From: Micromonospora rhizosphaerae
GTDB lineage: Bacteria > Actinomycetota > Actinomycetes > Mycobacteriales > Micromonosporaceae
Reading direction: 5' to 3'
DNA length: 64,000 bases
NCBI RefSeq assembly: GCF_900091465.1
Contig: NZ_FMHV01000002.1
Location: 4,898,001-4,962,000 of the forward strand
The position numbers were made by a program, and so were the translations under genes. Shown in pieces: positions 41,001 through 52,642 of the stretch (positions are counted from its first letter, which is position 1; every line of letters begins with the position of its first letter). A model generated the notes under the pieces. The model was not told where the DNA came from and made no database searches. It saw only the letters and a list, made by a program, of their open reading frames with translations.

Positions 41001-41933
41001 TCAGCTCCCCGGGATGCGGGCCAACTGCTCCTCGATCGCCTCGGCGGTCAGGTCCGGCCGACCACCGGGATGGCCGACCGTGGCGCCGGCCGCCGCGACC
41101 GCGTACCGGGCCGTCTGATCATGCGGATCCTTGCGGAGCAGGCCGAGGGTGAGCGCGGCGACGAAGGCGTCGCCGGCGCCGGTGGTGTCCACCGTCGGCG
41201 TCTCGCTGATGGGCACGAACAACTCCCCGTCCGGCCAGACGAAGGCGTTCCCCGCCCCCGCCACCTCGACGGCAACCAGGGACGGCCCCCGGCCGAGCAG
41301 CTCCCGGCCGGCCCGCAGGGCGGTCTCGGCGTCCTTCGGCGGTTCGCCGAAGATCAGTCCGGCCTCCTTCGCGTCGGCGCGCAGCACGTCGGCGAGCGCG
41401 AGCAGCTCGGCGGCCCCGCCCGGATCGTCCGGCGCCCCGTCGAGCACCACCAGCCGGTCGGCCGACCGGGCGCACCGCGCCGCCGCCAGCGCCGCCGCCA
41501 GCGGCTGCTGCAGCTGTACGAGCACCGCCCGGGCGGCCCGCAGCGCGTCCTCCGCGCCGGCCACGTCCGCCTCGGTCAGCAGGGTCTCCCGGGGGATGTC
41601 CTCGAGGTAGCGCCAGTGGCCCTGCGCGTCGACCACGTCGACGATCAGGGCGCTCGGCGTGCCCTCCCGCCGCAGCACGGGGGCGACGTCGATGCCGTCG
41701 CTGCGCGCCTGACCCAGCAGCCGGTCGCCGACCTCGTCCTGCCCCACCACCCCGAGCAGCCCGACCCGTGCGCCGAGCTGGGCGAGGCTCACGGCCTGGT
41801 TGGCGCCCTTGCCGCCGAGCAGCTCCCGGCGGCACCGAACGCGGGCGGTTCGGGAGGGGCCGGGCACCTCGTCCACCACCAGAACGATGTCCCGCGCCAC
41901 CTGCCCGACCGCGATCGCGTCCAGTCCCACCAT
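41001..41933 (-). CDS. PfkB family carbohydrate kinase (ribokinase-like)
   Basis: A 310-residue ribokinase-family sugar kinase. The N-terminal motif LLGGKGANQAVSLAQLG and the C-terminal DTTGAGDAFVAAL, with the catalytic Asp, are intact. It is close to ribokinase in length, but a ribose or other sugar substrate cannot be fixed. It follows the asparagine synthase gene by 42 bases on the same strand; no transporter or regulator for a sugar lies nearby. Confidence 0.9.
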   Translation of the reverse strand: MVGLDAIAVGQVARDIVLVVDEVPGPSRTARVRCRRELLGGKGANQAVSLAQLGARVGLLGVVGQDEVGDRLLGQARSDGIDVAPVLRREGTPSALIVDVVDAQGHWRYLEDIPRETLLTEADVAGAEDALRAARAVLVQLQQPLAAALAAARCARSADRLVVLDGAPDDPGGAAELLALADVLRADAKEAGLIFGEPPKDAETALRAGRELLGRGPSLVAVEVAGAGNAFVWPDGELFVPISETPTVDTTGAGDAFVAALTLGLLRKDPHDQTARYAVAAAGATVGHPGGRPDLTAEAIEEQLARIPGS

Positions 41934-41975
41934 GCCGGGCTGATACCCCGGGCGGCCCTGGTCACGCCACGCCGC

Positions 41976-43586
41976 TCAGCCGGGCAGCGGCGCCTCGTCG
42001 CCCCGGGTACGGCGGGGCCCGACCAGCCGGCGGACCATCGGGATGGCGTTCCACTTCGCCGCGCCGACCAGGTCCCGGGCGTGCTCCAGGACGGTGTAGT
42101 CCGGCCGGGCCAGCCCCTCGGCGATCGCCCGGTCCAGGTCGTTGCCGCAGCGCAGCAGCACGCTGTCGAAGTCCCGGCGGACCGGTTCGAGCAGGTCGTA
42201 GCCGAAGGACCGGTGTAGCCGGGCGAAGAGCGGCTTGTAGAGGCGGGCGCGCTCGTGCAGCCCGGAAGAGTAGGACATCGGGTTCTTCGGTCGCCGTCGG
42301 ATGTAGTCGGGCAGGATGTCGGCGAACGCCCGGCGGACGATCCACTTGTCCTGTCCGTCGCGCATCTTCAGCTCCAGCGGCAGCCGCATCGCCAGCTCCA
42401 CCACGCTCAGGTCGAGGAACGGCACCCGGGCCTCCACGCCGTGGCCCAGGCTGGCCCGGTCCACCCGCTGCAGCTCCGTACGACAGAGGTTGCGGATCCG
42501 GTGCAGGAAGAGCCGGCGGGACCGCTTGGGGCCGACCTGCAGGTACATCGGGTAGCCGCCGAACAGCTCGTCCGAGCCGTCCCCGGTGAGCACCACCTTG
42601 ATCCCCAGCGCGCGCAGCCGGCGGAAGATCGGCACCGACACGATGGCGTTGATGATGTCGCCGTACTCGGTCAGCTCGGACATCCGGATCGCCTCCCGGA
42701 CGTCGGCCAGCCGGATGTCCCGCGGACGCAGCTCGATCACCTCGTGCGGCACGCCGAGGTCGGCGGCGAGCCGCCGCGCGTACGCCACGTCCGGGCTGTC
42801 CGGCACCCCGACCGTGACCGCCACGCAGTCCGGGTGCATCTCCCGCACGTGCAGCAGGGCCAGCGAGCTGTCCAGCCCGCCGGAGAGCACCACCCCCACG
42901 GTCAGGTCGGTGTCCAGCCGCATCCGGATGCTGTCGGTGAGCGCGGCACGGACGAGCAGGGCAGCCTCGTCCGGGTCGTCGATCACCGGCAGCCCGGCGC
43001 CGAGGTTGAGCAGGTCGACGTGCGGACGCAGCCGGACCCCGCGGCCCGGATCGGCCCACCCGTGGTGCCCGGGCGGCACCTCACTGACCGGGGCGCCGTG
43101 CCCGACCAGCGCCTTGACCTCCGAGGCCAGGTGCAGGCAGCCGGGGCTGCGGGTCCAGTAGAGCGGCTTCACCCCGAGCGGGTCCCGGGCCAGGTAGGCC
43201 CGGCCGGTGGCCCGCTCCACGACGGCGAAGGCGTACTCGCCGCGCAGTCGGCGTACCACGTCCTCGCCCCAGCGCAGGAAGGCCGCGAGGACCACCTCGG
43301 TGTCGCTGTCGCTGCGGAAGGTGTACCCGAGCCGCGTCAGCTCCCCGCGCAGCTCGTGGTGGTTGAAGACCTCGCCGTTGTAGCAGAGCAGGAAGCGCTC
43401 GTCGGCGGAGACCCACGGCTGCACCGCCCGGTCCCGGTCCACGATGCGCAGCCGGCGGGCACCGGCCAGCAGGCCGGTCTCCTGTCGCGTCTCGGTGACC
43501 TCCCCGCGCGGGGCGAGGACGCCGAGCATCCGGCGGAAGGTGGCCGGGTCGGCCTCGGGGCCGATGCTGAGCGCGATGCCGCACAC
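41976..43586 (-). CDS. Asparagine synthase (glutamine-hydrolysing) family protein
   Basis: A 536-residue amidotransferase. The GTG at 43586 places Cys at position 2 as the glutaminase nucleophile (CGIALSIG). LLCYNGEVFNHHELR follows, and the synthetase domain has the PP-loop SGGLDSSLAL near residue 246 and TGDGSDELFGGYP. It is shorter than LtsA-type enzymes. It may make asparagine or amidate another carboxylate, for example in the cell wall; the adjacent M15-like gene makes the second possibility worth testing. Confidence 0.88.
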   Translation of the reverse strand: MCGIALSIGPEADPATFRRMLGVLAPRGEVTETRQETGLLAGARRLRIVDRDRAVQPWVSADERFLLCYNGEVFNHHELRGELTRLGYTFRSDSDTEVVLAAFLRWGEDVVRRLRGEYAFAVVERATGRAYLARDPLGVKPLYWTRSPGCLHLASEVKALVGHGAPVSEVPPGHHGWADPGRGVRLRPHVDLLNLGAGLPVIDDPDEAALLVRAALTDSIRMRLDTDLTVGVVLSGGLDSSLALLHVREMHPDCVAVTVGVPDSPDVAYARRLAADLGVPHEVIELRPRDIRLADVREAIRMSELTEYGDIINAIVSVPIFRRLRALGIKVVLTGDGSDELFGGYPMYLQVGPKRSRRLFLHRIRNLCRTELQRVDRASLGHGVEARVPFLDLSVVELAMRLPLELKMRDGQDKWIVRRAFADILPDYIRRRPKNPMSYSSGLHERARLYKPLFARLHRSFGYDLLEPVRRDFDSVLLRCGNDLDRAIAEGLARPDYTVLEHARDLVGAAKWNAIPMVRRLVGPRRTRGDEAPLPG

Positions 43587-43590
43587 GCCG

Positions 43591-44553
43591 TCACACCCCC
43601 ATCTCGGCCTCGAACGCCCGCCGGAACCGTTGGCAGGCGGCAGGCGCGACGCAGACGTGCCAGGCCTGACCCTCGTCGACCACGTTGATCTCGCCGGCCT
43701 CCTGCCGGGCCAGCAGCAGCCCCGCCAGGATGTCCCGGACGCCGAAGCGCCGGAACCAGGCCATCTCCACATCCGCGGCGTACCCGAGGCAGTGCCCGCT
43801 GGGCACCATCGCGGCGTAACCCAGGCGGCGCAGCCGGTACTGGTGCTCGGCGCTGCGGACCAGGCTGGTCACCCAGAGCGGCGGGGTTCCCGGCGGGGCG
43901 GCCAAGGCGAGCTCCCGGCCGACGTCGTTGAGCAGGGCCACGATCTCCCGCCGCGCCCGGCGGAACATCAGCCCCGCGGTGTGCGGGGCGGCGTCCGGGC
44001 GGAGCCGGCGGCGCACGGCGCGCAGGCCCCGGCCGAGGACCGTGACCGGCTGCCCCTGGTAGCGGAAGCGGAGCAGGCCCCGGCGGCGCAGCCACTCCAG
44101 GTCGATCAGCTCGATGGAGCTGTTGACCTGCGTGTCGGTGTGGAAGGTCGGCGTGTCCCGCCACCACATCACGTCGATGCGGGAGAGCAGGAAGATCCGG
44201 ACCAGCGCGGTCAGGTCGCCGGCGGAGCTGCGGGCGTTGGGCTGATAGCGGAGCATCTCCAGCAGCAGCGTTTCCCGGGCGCCGACGAACCCCTGCGGGG
44301 TCGCGTCGAGCACCGCGGCGATCGCCGGCTCGCGCAGCCGCTGGTCCAGGAGCATCTGCCGGGCCGCGGTCGACGGGGCGTCCGCCAGGGCACCGACCTC
44401 CACCAGCAGCTCCGCCACCGCCGCCCGGTACGCCGCCAGATCCGGCTCGCGCGACGACGGCCGGCGGGCCGGCGTGGGCAGCCGGTGGGCGGGGGCGGTG
44501 GACGCGACGGCCGGCCCGGGCTGCTGGCCGGGGCTTCGGCTGGGCACTCGCAT
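43591..44553 (-). CDS. DUF5715 / M15-like protein
   Basis: A 320-residue protein without a clear signal peptide. The C-terminal region VTSLVRSAEHQYRLRRLGYAAMVPSGHCLGYAADVEMAW resembles the zinc site of M15-type D-Ala-D-Ala peptidases (H-x3-G-x2-A-D-V), and HVCV near the end may supply the last ligand. The N-terminal 200 residues are helical and unassigned. It lies 4 bases upstream of the asparagine synthase gene, almost certainly co-transcribed. Enzymatic activity is inferred. Confidence 0.7.
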   Translation of the reverse strand: MRVPSRSPGQQPGPAVASTAPAHRLPTPARRPSSREPDLAAYRAAVAELLVEVGALADAPSTAARQMLLDQRLREPAIAAVLDATPQGFVGARETLLLEMLRYQPNARSSAGDLTALVRIFLLSRIDVMWWRDTPTFHTDTQVNSSIELIDLEWLRRRGLLRFRYQGQPVTVLGRGLRAVRRRLRPDAAPHTAGLMFRRARREIVALLNDVGRELALAAPPGTPPLWVTSLVRSAEHQYRLRRLGYAAMVPSGHCLGYAADVEMAWFRRFGVRDILAGLLLARQEAGEINVVDEGQAWHVCVAPAACQRFRRAFEAEMGV

Positions 44554-44673
44554 GGTCGGGTCCTCTCTCCCGGCGGGAGACGGCGTGGATGAGCCTGAAA
44601 CACACCGTAATCACCAGGACGGGAGGTTCCGCGAGCAATCCTCCTAATCTCCTCGGAAGGGAACGGAGCGGCC

Positions 44674-45480
44674 TCATCCGGTGCGGTCGGTGCCGAACCG
44701 CCCGCTCAACCCCTGCACCTGCCCGTACGACGGGACGGTGGGGAGGTCCCCGTGCCGGCCGGACCGGGCGGCGTCGGCGACCTCGAGCGCGGCGCCGAGC
44801 GCCGCGCGGAAGAGCAGCGAGCCGGTGCTCACCCGGGCCACCCCGAGCCGGCCCAGCTCGGCCAGGTCCGGCCCACCGGGGCGGTACAGCACGTTCAGCG
44901 GCGCCGCGATCTCGGCGGCGAGCAGGCCGACGGTGTCGTCCGGTGCGCCGGGGACGAAGATCCCGTCGGCGCCGGCCGCCCGGTAGGCCCGGGCCCGGTG
45001 CAGGGCCTGCGCCAGCGGGTCCGGCGTCCCCAGCCACCAGGCGTCGGTGCGGGCGTTGACGAACAGCTCGGGCACCGCCGCCTTCACCGCCGCGATCTTG
45101 GCCACGGTCCGCTCGGGCGGCTCCAGGGTGCCGTCCGGGCGGCCGTCCTCGAGGTTGACTCCGACCACGCCCACCGCGGCCAGCTCGGCGACGTACCCGG
45201 CCACGGCCGCCGGATCGTCGCTGAACCCGCCCTCGATGTCGACGGTGAGCAGCACCGGGAGCCGGCGGAGCCGGCGGGCGAGATCCAGGTTCTCCGCCCG
45301 GGTGGCCGCCGCCGCGTCCGGCTTGCCGCTGGCCGCGGCGACCCCGAGGCTGGTGGTGCCGATCGCCGCGTGGCCCTGCGCGGCCAGCGCCGCGGCGGAG
45401 GCGTGGTCCCACGCGTTCGGCAGCAGGACCGGGCGCCCCGGCCGGTGCAGGGCCCGGAACGCGGCGTGGCGGTCGTTCAT
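44674..45480 (-). CDS. Isocitrate lyase / PEP mutase family protein
   Basis: A 268-residue TIM-barrel enzyme of the PEP mutase/isocitrate lyase superfamily. LLPNAWDHASAAALAAQGHAAIGTTSLGVA, LTVDIEGGFSDDP, GVNLEDG and NARTDAWW are characteristic; the Asp and Glu residues would bind Mg2+. The KKCGH-type catalytic motif of lyases is absent, so the exact reaction (C-C or C-P bond) is open. Its ATG overlaps the stop of the P450 gene (ATGA), indicating coupled expression. Confidence 0.85.
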   Translation of the reverse strand: MNDRHAAFRALHRPGRPVLLPNAWDHASAAALAAQGHAAIGTTSLGVAAASGKPDAAAATRAENLDLARRLRRLPVLLTVDIEGGFSDDPAAVAGYVAELAAVGVVGVNLEDGRPDGTLEPPERTVAKIAAVKAAVPELFVNARTDAWWLGTPDPLAQALHRARAYRAAGADGIFVPGAPDDTVGLLAAEIAAPLNVLYRPGGPDLAELGRLGVARVSTGSLLFRAALGAALEVADAARSGRHGDLPTVPSYGQVQGLSGRFGTDRTG

Positions 45481-46493
45481 CGGGGTCTCACCTCGAGACT
45501 GGTGGGGATGCGCAGGGTGGGGTGCGGGTCGTGGCGGACCTCCGCGTCGGCGGCGCGGCAGCGTCGGCGCAGCACGTCGACGACGCCGGCGGCCAGCGCC
45601 AGGGCGTGCCGCTCGCCGGGGCAGCCGCGCGGTCCGGCGCCGAAGGTCATCGCCCGGGCGCGTCGGCCGGGCACGAATCGGTCCGGCTCCGCGAAGACCG
45701 CGGGGTCGCGGTTGGCCGCGTCGAAGCGGAGCAGCAGCGGACTGCCAGGGCCGATCTCCCGCCCGCCGAGCCGCATCGCGGCGGTGGTGACCCGCCGGGT
45801 GGCGCGTACCGGCGGGTCGAGGCGGAGCACCTCGGCCAGCAGGTCGGCGGTCGGCGCCGACGCCGGCAGCGGCAGCAGGTGCCGGGCGGCGGCCCCGATC
45901 AGGCCGGCGGTGGCGTCGCAGGCCTGGACCAGCAGGCCGATCCGGTTCGCGGCGACCTCCGGCGGCGCCGGCGGCGACATCGCCAGCAGCGCCGACACCG
46001 CCCGGTCGGCGCGCCGCACCGCCGGCGGACCGGCACCCGGGTGGTAGGCGGCGGCCACCGCGGCCACCGCCGGCCAGGCGCCGGTCGGGTCGGCGAGGCC
46101 GAGTCCGGCGGCCAGCACCTCCAGCGGTACGCGTCGGGCCAGCCGAGCCATCACGTCGAGCTGGTCACCGGCCCGGTCGAGTTCCGCCTCGGTACGTCGG
46201 GCGGCGGCCGCGCTCAGCTCGGCAGGATCGATCCGGGCCAGCGCGGCGACACCGATCGCCCGTCGGGCCGGGTGCCGGTCCGGGGCGCTGAACCGGCTGA
46301 CCGTGCTCCGCAGCCAGGCCAGCGTGCCCGGCGGCCCCTCGGGCGCGGCCGGCACCGCGCAGTCCGGGTGGGTCAGCACCGCGCACACGTCGGCGTGCCG
46401 GGTGACCGTCCAGCCGCCGTCAGGGGCGACGGTCGGCGGTCCGCAGTCGAGCGTCTCGGGCGCGGGGCCGATCAGGGGCCAGGTAACCGTCAT
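45477..46493 (-). CDS. Cytochrome P450 (short)
   Basis: A 338-residue P450, about 60 residues shorter than usual bacterial P450s. The haem-binding loop FGAGPRGCPGERHALAL is intact, as is an ExxR-like region. The I-helix reads QACDATAGLIG rather than the usual AGxDT, and N-terminal beta-sheet regions are reduced. It may be a divergent family (CYP with unknown substrate) rather than a broken gene. It is coupled to the PEP-mutase-family gene downstream by a 4-base overlap. Confidence 0.82.
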   Translation of the reverse strand: MTVTWPLIGPAPETLDCGPPTVAPDGGWTVTRHADVCAVLTHPDCAVPAAPEGPPGTLAWLRSTVSRFSAPDRHPARRAIGVAALARIDPAELSAAAARRTEAELDRAGDQLDVMARLARRVPLEVLAAGLGLADPTGAWPAVAAVAAAYHPGAGPPAVRRADRAVSALLAMSPPAPPEVAANRIGLLVQACDATAGLIGAAARHLLPLPASAPTADLLAEVLRLDPPVRATRRVTTAAMRLGGREIGPGSPLLLRFDAANRDPAVFAEPDRFVPGRRARAMTFGAGPRGCPGERHALALAAGVVDVLRRRCRAADAEVRHDPHPTLRIPTSLEVRPR

Positions 46494-46622
46494 CGCCCGA
46501 CGGTAGGTCCGGATCGCTTCGGCCCCGACCGAACCGTCGCCTCACCGCGCTGGTTCACGGTGGCAATTTCGCGCCGGATAGCCACTCTTTCCGTGTGCAA
46601 GGGCGGGGCGGGGGTGGGTGGA

Positions 46623-47369
46623 TCAGGCGCGGCCGCCGCCGGTGGGGCGGGGTGGGGCGGGTGCCAGGTCGGTGGGGTCGAGGCCGAGGGCTGCGGCCAG
46701 GGCGGGCGTCCCGGCAGGGGTGAGCCGGACCGCGCGGCCGGTGCCGCGGACCGTCCAGCCGAGATCGAGGAAGCGCCGGCAGAGCGCCGCGCCGAGCGCC
46801 CCCGCGAGGTGCGGACGCCGCTCGGTCCAGTCCAGGCAGTCGCGGACCAGCGGGCGCCGGGCGGCGCGCAGCGGCTCGACCGGCACCCCGAGGCCGTTCA
46901 GCCACTCCAGGCCGGCCGGGGTCAGCGCGAGGCCGCCCGCCCGGTCCAGCACGCCGCGGTCGAGCAGCGCGTCGTACAGCAGCACGCCGAGCCGCCCAGC
47001 CAGGTGGTCGTAGCAGGTCCGGGCGTACGCGAGGGCGGCGCCGGCCGACGCGGCGCGCAGGGTCCGGGGCGGGGCCGGCGGGGCGGGGGCGTGGCCGGCC
47101 AGGTCCTCGATCAGCTGGGCGACCGACGGCCCGGCCAGGCGGACGTACCGGTGCCGGCCCTGCCGCTCCTCCACCAGCAGCCCGCCGCGGACCAGCCGGG
47201 TGAGGTGGTCGCTCGCAGTCGACGGCGCCACCCCGGCGGCGCGGGCCAGCTCCCCCGCGGTCCAGGCCCGCCCGTCGAGCAGGGCGAGGCAGAAGCTGGC
47301 CCGGGTGCCGTCGGCGAGCAGTGCGGCGAGGCCGGCGACCGAGCGGCCGTCGGCGGTGGTCGTGGTCAT
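46623..47369 (-). CDS. ArsR-type winged-helix regulator
   Basis: A 248-residue regulator. The N-terminal winged helix (LAALLADGTRASFCLALLDGRAWTAGELARAAGVAPSTASDHLTRLVRGGLLVEERQGRHRYVRLA) is typical of ArsR. The longer C-terminal domain has two similar helical segments and Cys residues, but no standard metal site. The start is ATG 47369, with another ATG three codons upstream. It lies 129 bases upstream of the P450 gene on the same strand and may control it. Confidence 0.85.
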   Translation of the reverse strand: MTTTTADGRSVAGLAALLADGTRASFCLALLDGRAWTAGELARAAGVAPSTASDHLTRLVRGGLLVEERQGRHRYVRLAGPSVAQLIEDLAGHAPAPPAPPRTLRAASAGAALAYARTCYDHLAGRLGVLLYDALLDRGVLDRAGGLALTPAGLEWLNGLGVPVEPLRAARRPLVRDCLDWTERRPHLAGALGAALCRRFLDLGWTVRGTGRAVRLTPAGTPALAAALGLDPTDLAPAPPRPTGGGRA

Positions 47370-47604
47370 GCCCACCATGCTGGCACGGGCACGTTTCGGT
47401 GCCGGCCGACCGGTGCCGGTACCGGGAGTGCCCCGGGAACCGGGCCTGCAAGGGCCCGCACGGACGTAAAGATCAGGTAAGGCCAGGGGCAGTCGGGGCA
47501 GCCGCCGTGCTGGCCATCGTGCTCGGCTGAACGGGAACGTGGTGCGGCCGACGGTTGTGCCGGTCGCCGCATCGCGCGGTCGTGGGTGATGAAAAGCTGG
47601 GCGC

Positions 47605-49377
47605 ATGAGTTCCGCACCCACACCGACCGACCCCACCGCGACCGACGACGGGAGCACCTTCGCAGATCTCGGGCTGCGCACCGAGTTGCTGGCCGCGCTC
47701 TCCGCCCTCGGCTACGAGGAGCCGACCCCGATTCAGCGGGAGGCCATCCCGCCGCTGCTGGCCGGCCGGGACCTGCTGGGGCAGGCGGCGACCGGTACGG
47801 GCAAGACGGCCGCGTTCGCCCTGCCGCTGCTGCAGCGGATGCCGGACGAGCGGACCGGCGGTGATCCGGTGGCGCTGGTGCTGGTGCCCACCCGGGAACT
47901 GGCGGTGCAGGTCTCCGAGGCGTTCCACCGGTACGGCAAGGACCTCGGCGCCCGGGTGCTGCCGATCTACGGCGGTCAGCCGATCGGCCGTCAGCTGCGC
48001 GCCCTGGACATGGGCGTGGACGTGGTGGTGGCGACCCCGGGCCGGGCCCTGGACCACATCGCCCGGGGCACCCTGCGGCTGGGTTCGCTGGCGACGGTGG
48101 TGCTGGACGAGGCGGACGAGATGCTCGACATGGGCTTCGCCGAGGACATCGAGGCGATCCTGGAGCACGCGCCCGAGCAGCGGCAGACCGTGCTCTTCTC
48201 GGCCACCATGCCGTCGCGGATCGACGGGCTGGCGCGTCAGCACCTGAACGATCCGGTGCGCATCCAGATCGGCCGGGAGCAGCCGGCGGCCGGTGCGCAG
48301 CCCCGGGTGCGGCAGAGCGCGTACATGGTCACCCGGGGGCACAAGCCGGCGGCGCTGGGCCGGGTGCTGGACGTGGAGTCCCCCACCGCGGCGATCGTCT
48401 TCTGCCGCAGCCGCGAGGAGGTGGACCGGCTCACCGAGACGATGAACGGCCGCGGCTACCGGGCCGAGGCACTGCACGGCGGGATGAGCCAGGAGCAGCG
48501 CGACCGGGTGATGGGCCGGCTCCGGGCGGGCACCGCCGACCTGCTGGTGGCCACCGACGTGGCGGCCCGGGGGTTGGACATCGAGCAGCTCACCCACGTG
48601 GTCAACTACGACGTGCCGTCGGCGCCCGAGTCGTACGTGCACCGGATCGGCCGGGTCGGTCGGGCCGGCCGGGAGGGGGTGGCGATCACCCTCGCCGAGC
48701 CGCGCGAGCACCGGATGCTCAAGACCATCGAGCGGGTCACCGGGCAGCGGATCAGCGTCGACAAGATCCCCACCGTGGCCGACCTGCGGGCCCGGCGGTT
48801 GGAGCTGACCCAGGCGGCGATGCGGGAGAGCCTGCTCGAAGACAACCTGGAGCCGTTCCGGGTGATCGTCGAGTCGCTGACCGACGAGTTCGACATGATG
48901 GAGGTCGCGCTCGCGGCGGTGAAGCTGGCCCACGAGGCCACCTCGCCGGGCCCCGCCGAGGAGGAGGAGGAGATCCCGCAGGTCGCGGTCCGCCCGCCGC
49001 GGGAGGCCCGACAGTACGACGGCCGCGGCGCGGAGCGGCGCGGTCGACCCCGCCCGGGCGGCACCACCCAGGTCTTCATCGGGCTGGGCCGGCGCGCCGG
49101 GGTCCGGCCGCAGGACCTGGTCGGGGCGATCACCGGGGAGACCGGGGTGAGCGGGCGGGACATCGGCTCGATCGAGATCGCCGACCGGTTCTCCCTGGTC
49201 GAGGTGCCGTACGGGGTCGCCGACGAGGTGATCGCGGGGCTGCGCGGCAGCACCATCAAGGGCCGTAAGGCGACGGTCCGCCTGGATCGTGACGGCGGCG
49301 GCGGCTTCGACGGCCGCGACCGACGTGAGCGCCGGGACCGGGACTTCGCGGCCGGCGGTCGCCGCGAGCGCGGCTGA
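47605..49377 (+). CDS. DEAD-box RNA helicase with DbpA-type C-terminal domain
   Basis: A 590-residue ATP-dependent RNA helicase (CsdA/DeaD type). Motifs are GYEEPTPIQREAIP (Q), ATGTGKT (I), PTREL (Ia), TPGR, DEAD (II), SAT (III), and HRIGRVGRAG (VI). The tail has a DbpA-like RNA-binding domain (TQVFIGLGRRAGVRPQDLVGAITGETG) and an Arg/Gly-rich end. It acts in ribosome assembly or RNA turnover, often in cold. The ATG at 47605 fits the family N-terminus. Confidence 0.94.
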   Translation: MSSAPTPTDPTATDDGSTFADLGLRTELLAALSALGYEEPTPIQREAIPPLLAGRDLLGQAATGTGKTAAFALPLLQRMPDERTGGDPVALVLVPTRELAVQVSEAFHRYGKDLGARVLPIYGGQPIGRQLRALDMGVDVVVATPGRALDHIARGTLRLGSLATVVLDEADEMLDMGFAEDIEAILEHAPEQRQTVLFSATMPSRIDGLARQHLNDPVRIQIGREQPAAGAQPRVRQSAYMVTRGHKPAALGRVLDVESPTAAIVFCRSREEVDRLTETMNGRGYRAEALHGGMSQEQRDRVMGRLRAGTADLLVATDVAARGLDIEQLTHVVNYDVPSAPESYVHRIGRVGRAGREGVAITLAEPREHRMLKTIERVTGQRISVDKIPTVADLRARRLELTQAAMRESLLEDNLEPFRVIVESLTDEFDMMEVALAAVKLAHEATSPGPAEEEEEIPQVAVRPPREARQYDGRGAERRGRPRPGGTTQVFIGLGRRAGVRPQDLVGAITGETGVSGRDIGSIEIADRFSLVEVPYGVADEVIAGLRGSTIKGRKATVRLDRDGGGGFDGRDRRERRDRDFAAGGRRERG

Positions 49378-49384
49378 GAAGGGA

Positions 49385-49418
49385 CCGAGGCCCCCGGTCG
49401 ATCGACCGGGGGCCTCGG
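49385..49418. terminator. Perfect bidirectional hairpin terminator
   Basis: A 34-base perfectly palindromic inverted repeat (each arm 17 bases, starting CCGAGGCCCCCGG) between the converging helicase and lon genes. No T-run, as is common in high-GC actinobacteria. Confidence 0.75.
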
Positions 49419-49458
49419 TGTGCCTGGTCCCGCCCCGGGTGTGCCGGAGCAGGCACGG

Positions 49459-51795
<2,337 letters not shown>

Positions 51796-51817
51796 CGAAC
51801 ACCTGCTATCGCGTTGA

Positions 51818-51838
51818 GTTGAGCGTGTCAGGCTCAAG
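51818..51838. promoter_or_regulatory. HAIR element (HspR operator) upstream of lon
   Basis: Read on the minus strand: CTTGAGC, 7 bases, GCTCAAC. This matches the HspR HAIR consensus CTTGAGT-N7-ACTCAAG at most positions. It is 23 bases upstream of the lon start, so it overlaps the promoter or 5' leader. Confidence 0.75.
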
Positions 51839-52053
51839 TAACAAAGCGTTCCCCTTGTTCCGGGTTGTGACCCAGACCACTCCCCTCGCCCTCCCCGGCC
51901 GGCCCCGCACCGGGGGCTGACACCCGGCGGCAGACGATTCCGGCGTACGGATTTGCGACCCGCCGAATGCAGAACAACGGGTATTGTTGCGAATTCGCCG
52001 CGCGGTGCGTCAAACTCTTAGCCACACCCCGCCCGACACAGGGAGCAATCGCG

Positions 52054-52401
52054 ATGGCAAGGAAAGTAATCACCGTTCTGACCGACGATCTCGACGGCGG
52101 AAAGGCCGATCGGACCGTCGAGTTCAGTCTGGACGGCGTGGCGTACACCATCGACGTCTCCGACGAGAACGCGGGCGTCCTGCGCAAGGCCCTGGACCCG
52201 TACATCAACGCTGGCAGGCGGATGGGCCGCGGAGCGCTCGACGCGGGCCGCGCCACTCGCCGCCCGGGGCGTCCGGCCACCTCCGGAATGGACCGCGAGC
52301 AGAACCGGGCCATCCGGGAATGGGCCGCCAAGAACGGCTACGAGATTTCCGAGCGGGGCCGCATCCCGGTCTCTGTGGTGGAGGCGTACAAGAACCGCTG
52401 A
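52054..52401 (+). CDS. lsr2: Nucleoid-associated protein Lsr2
   Basis: A 115-residue Lsr2, the actinobacterial H-NS analogue that silences AT-rich DNA. The N-terminal dimerisation domain ([18 protein letters not shown]...) and the C-terminal DNA-binding domain with the RGR hook ([17 protein letters not shown]) are complete. The ATG at 52054 has AGGGAG upstream; the longer open frame is not coding. Promoter sequence is likely in the AT-rich stretch 51960-52020. Confidence 0.95.
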   Translation: MARKVITVLTDDLDGGKADRTVEFSLDGVAYTIDVSDENAGVLRKALDPYINAGRRMGRGALDAGRATRRPGRPATSGMDREQNRAIREWAAKNGYEISERGRIPVSVVEAYKNR

Positions 52402-52605
52402 GCGAGCGGGCAAAGATCACCTTCCGGCACCCCGGGGTCACGCTGAGAAATCGGCGGCGGCCCCGGTGCTGTTTTCCGTGTCGTTAGCAAATTCCGCCGA
52501 GTGGGCGCGGGACCCGGGGCCTGTGCCGGGGCGTGACCGGCGCCACCATGATCAACGCGAGGCCGGGGAGTCGTCGCCGGCGCTGACCTGAACGGGCGAC
52601 CGGGG

Positions 52606-52629
52606 CCGTCCGGGTACGCCCGGACGGCG
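52606..52629. terminator. Hairpin terminator
   Basis: Perfect stem GCCGTCCGGG/CCCGGACGGC with loop TACG, 13 bases beyond the stop of the Gly/Asn-rich exported protein gene (minus strand). Confidence 0.65.
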
Positions 52630-52642
52630 CCCGGACCGTCGC

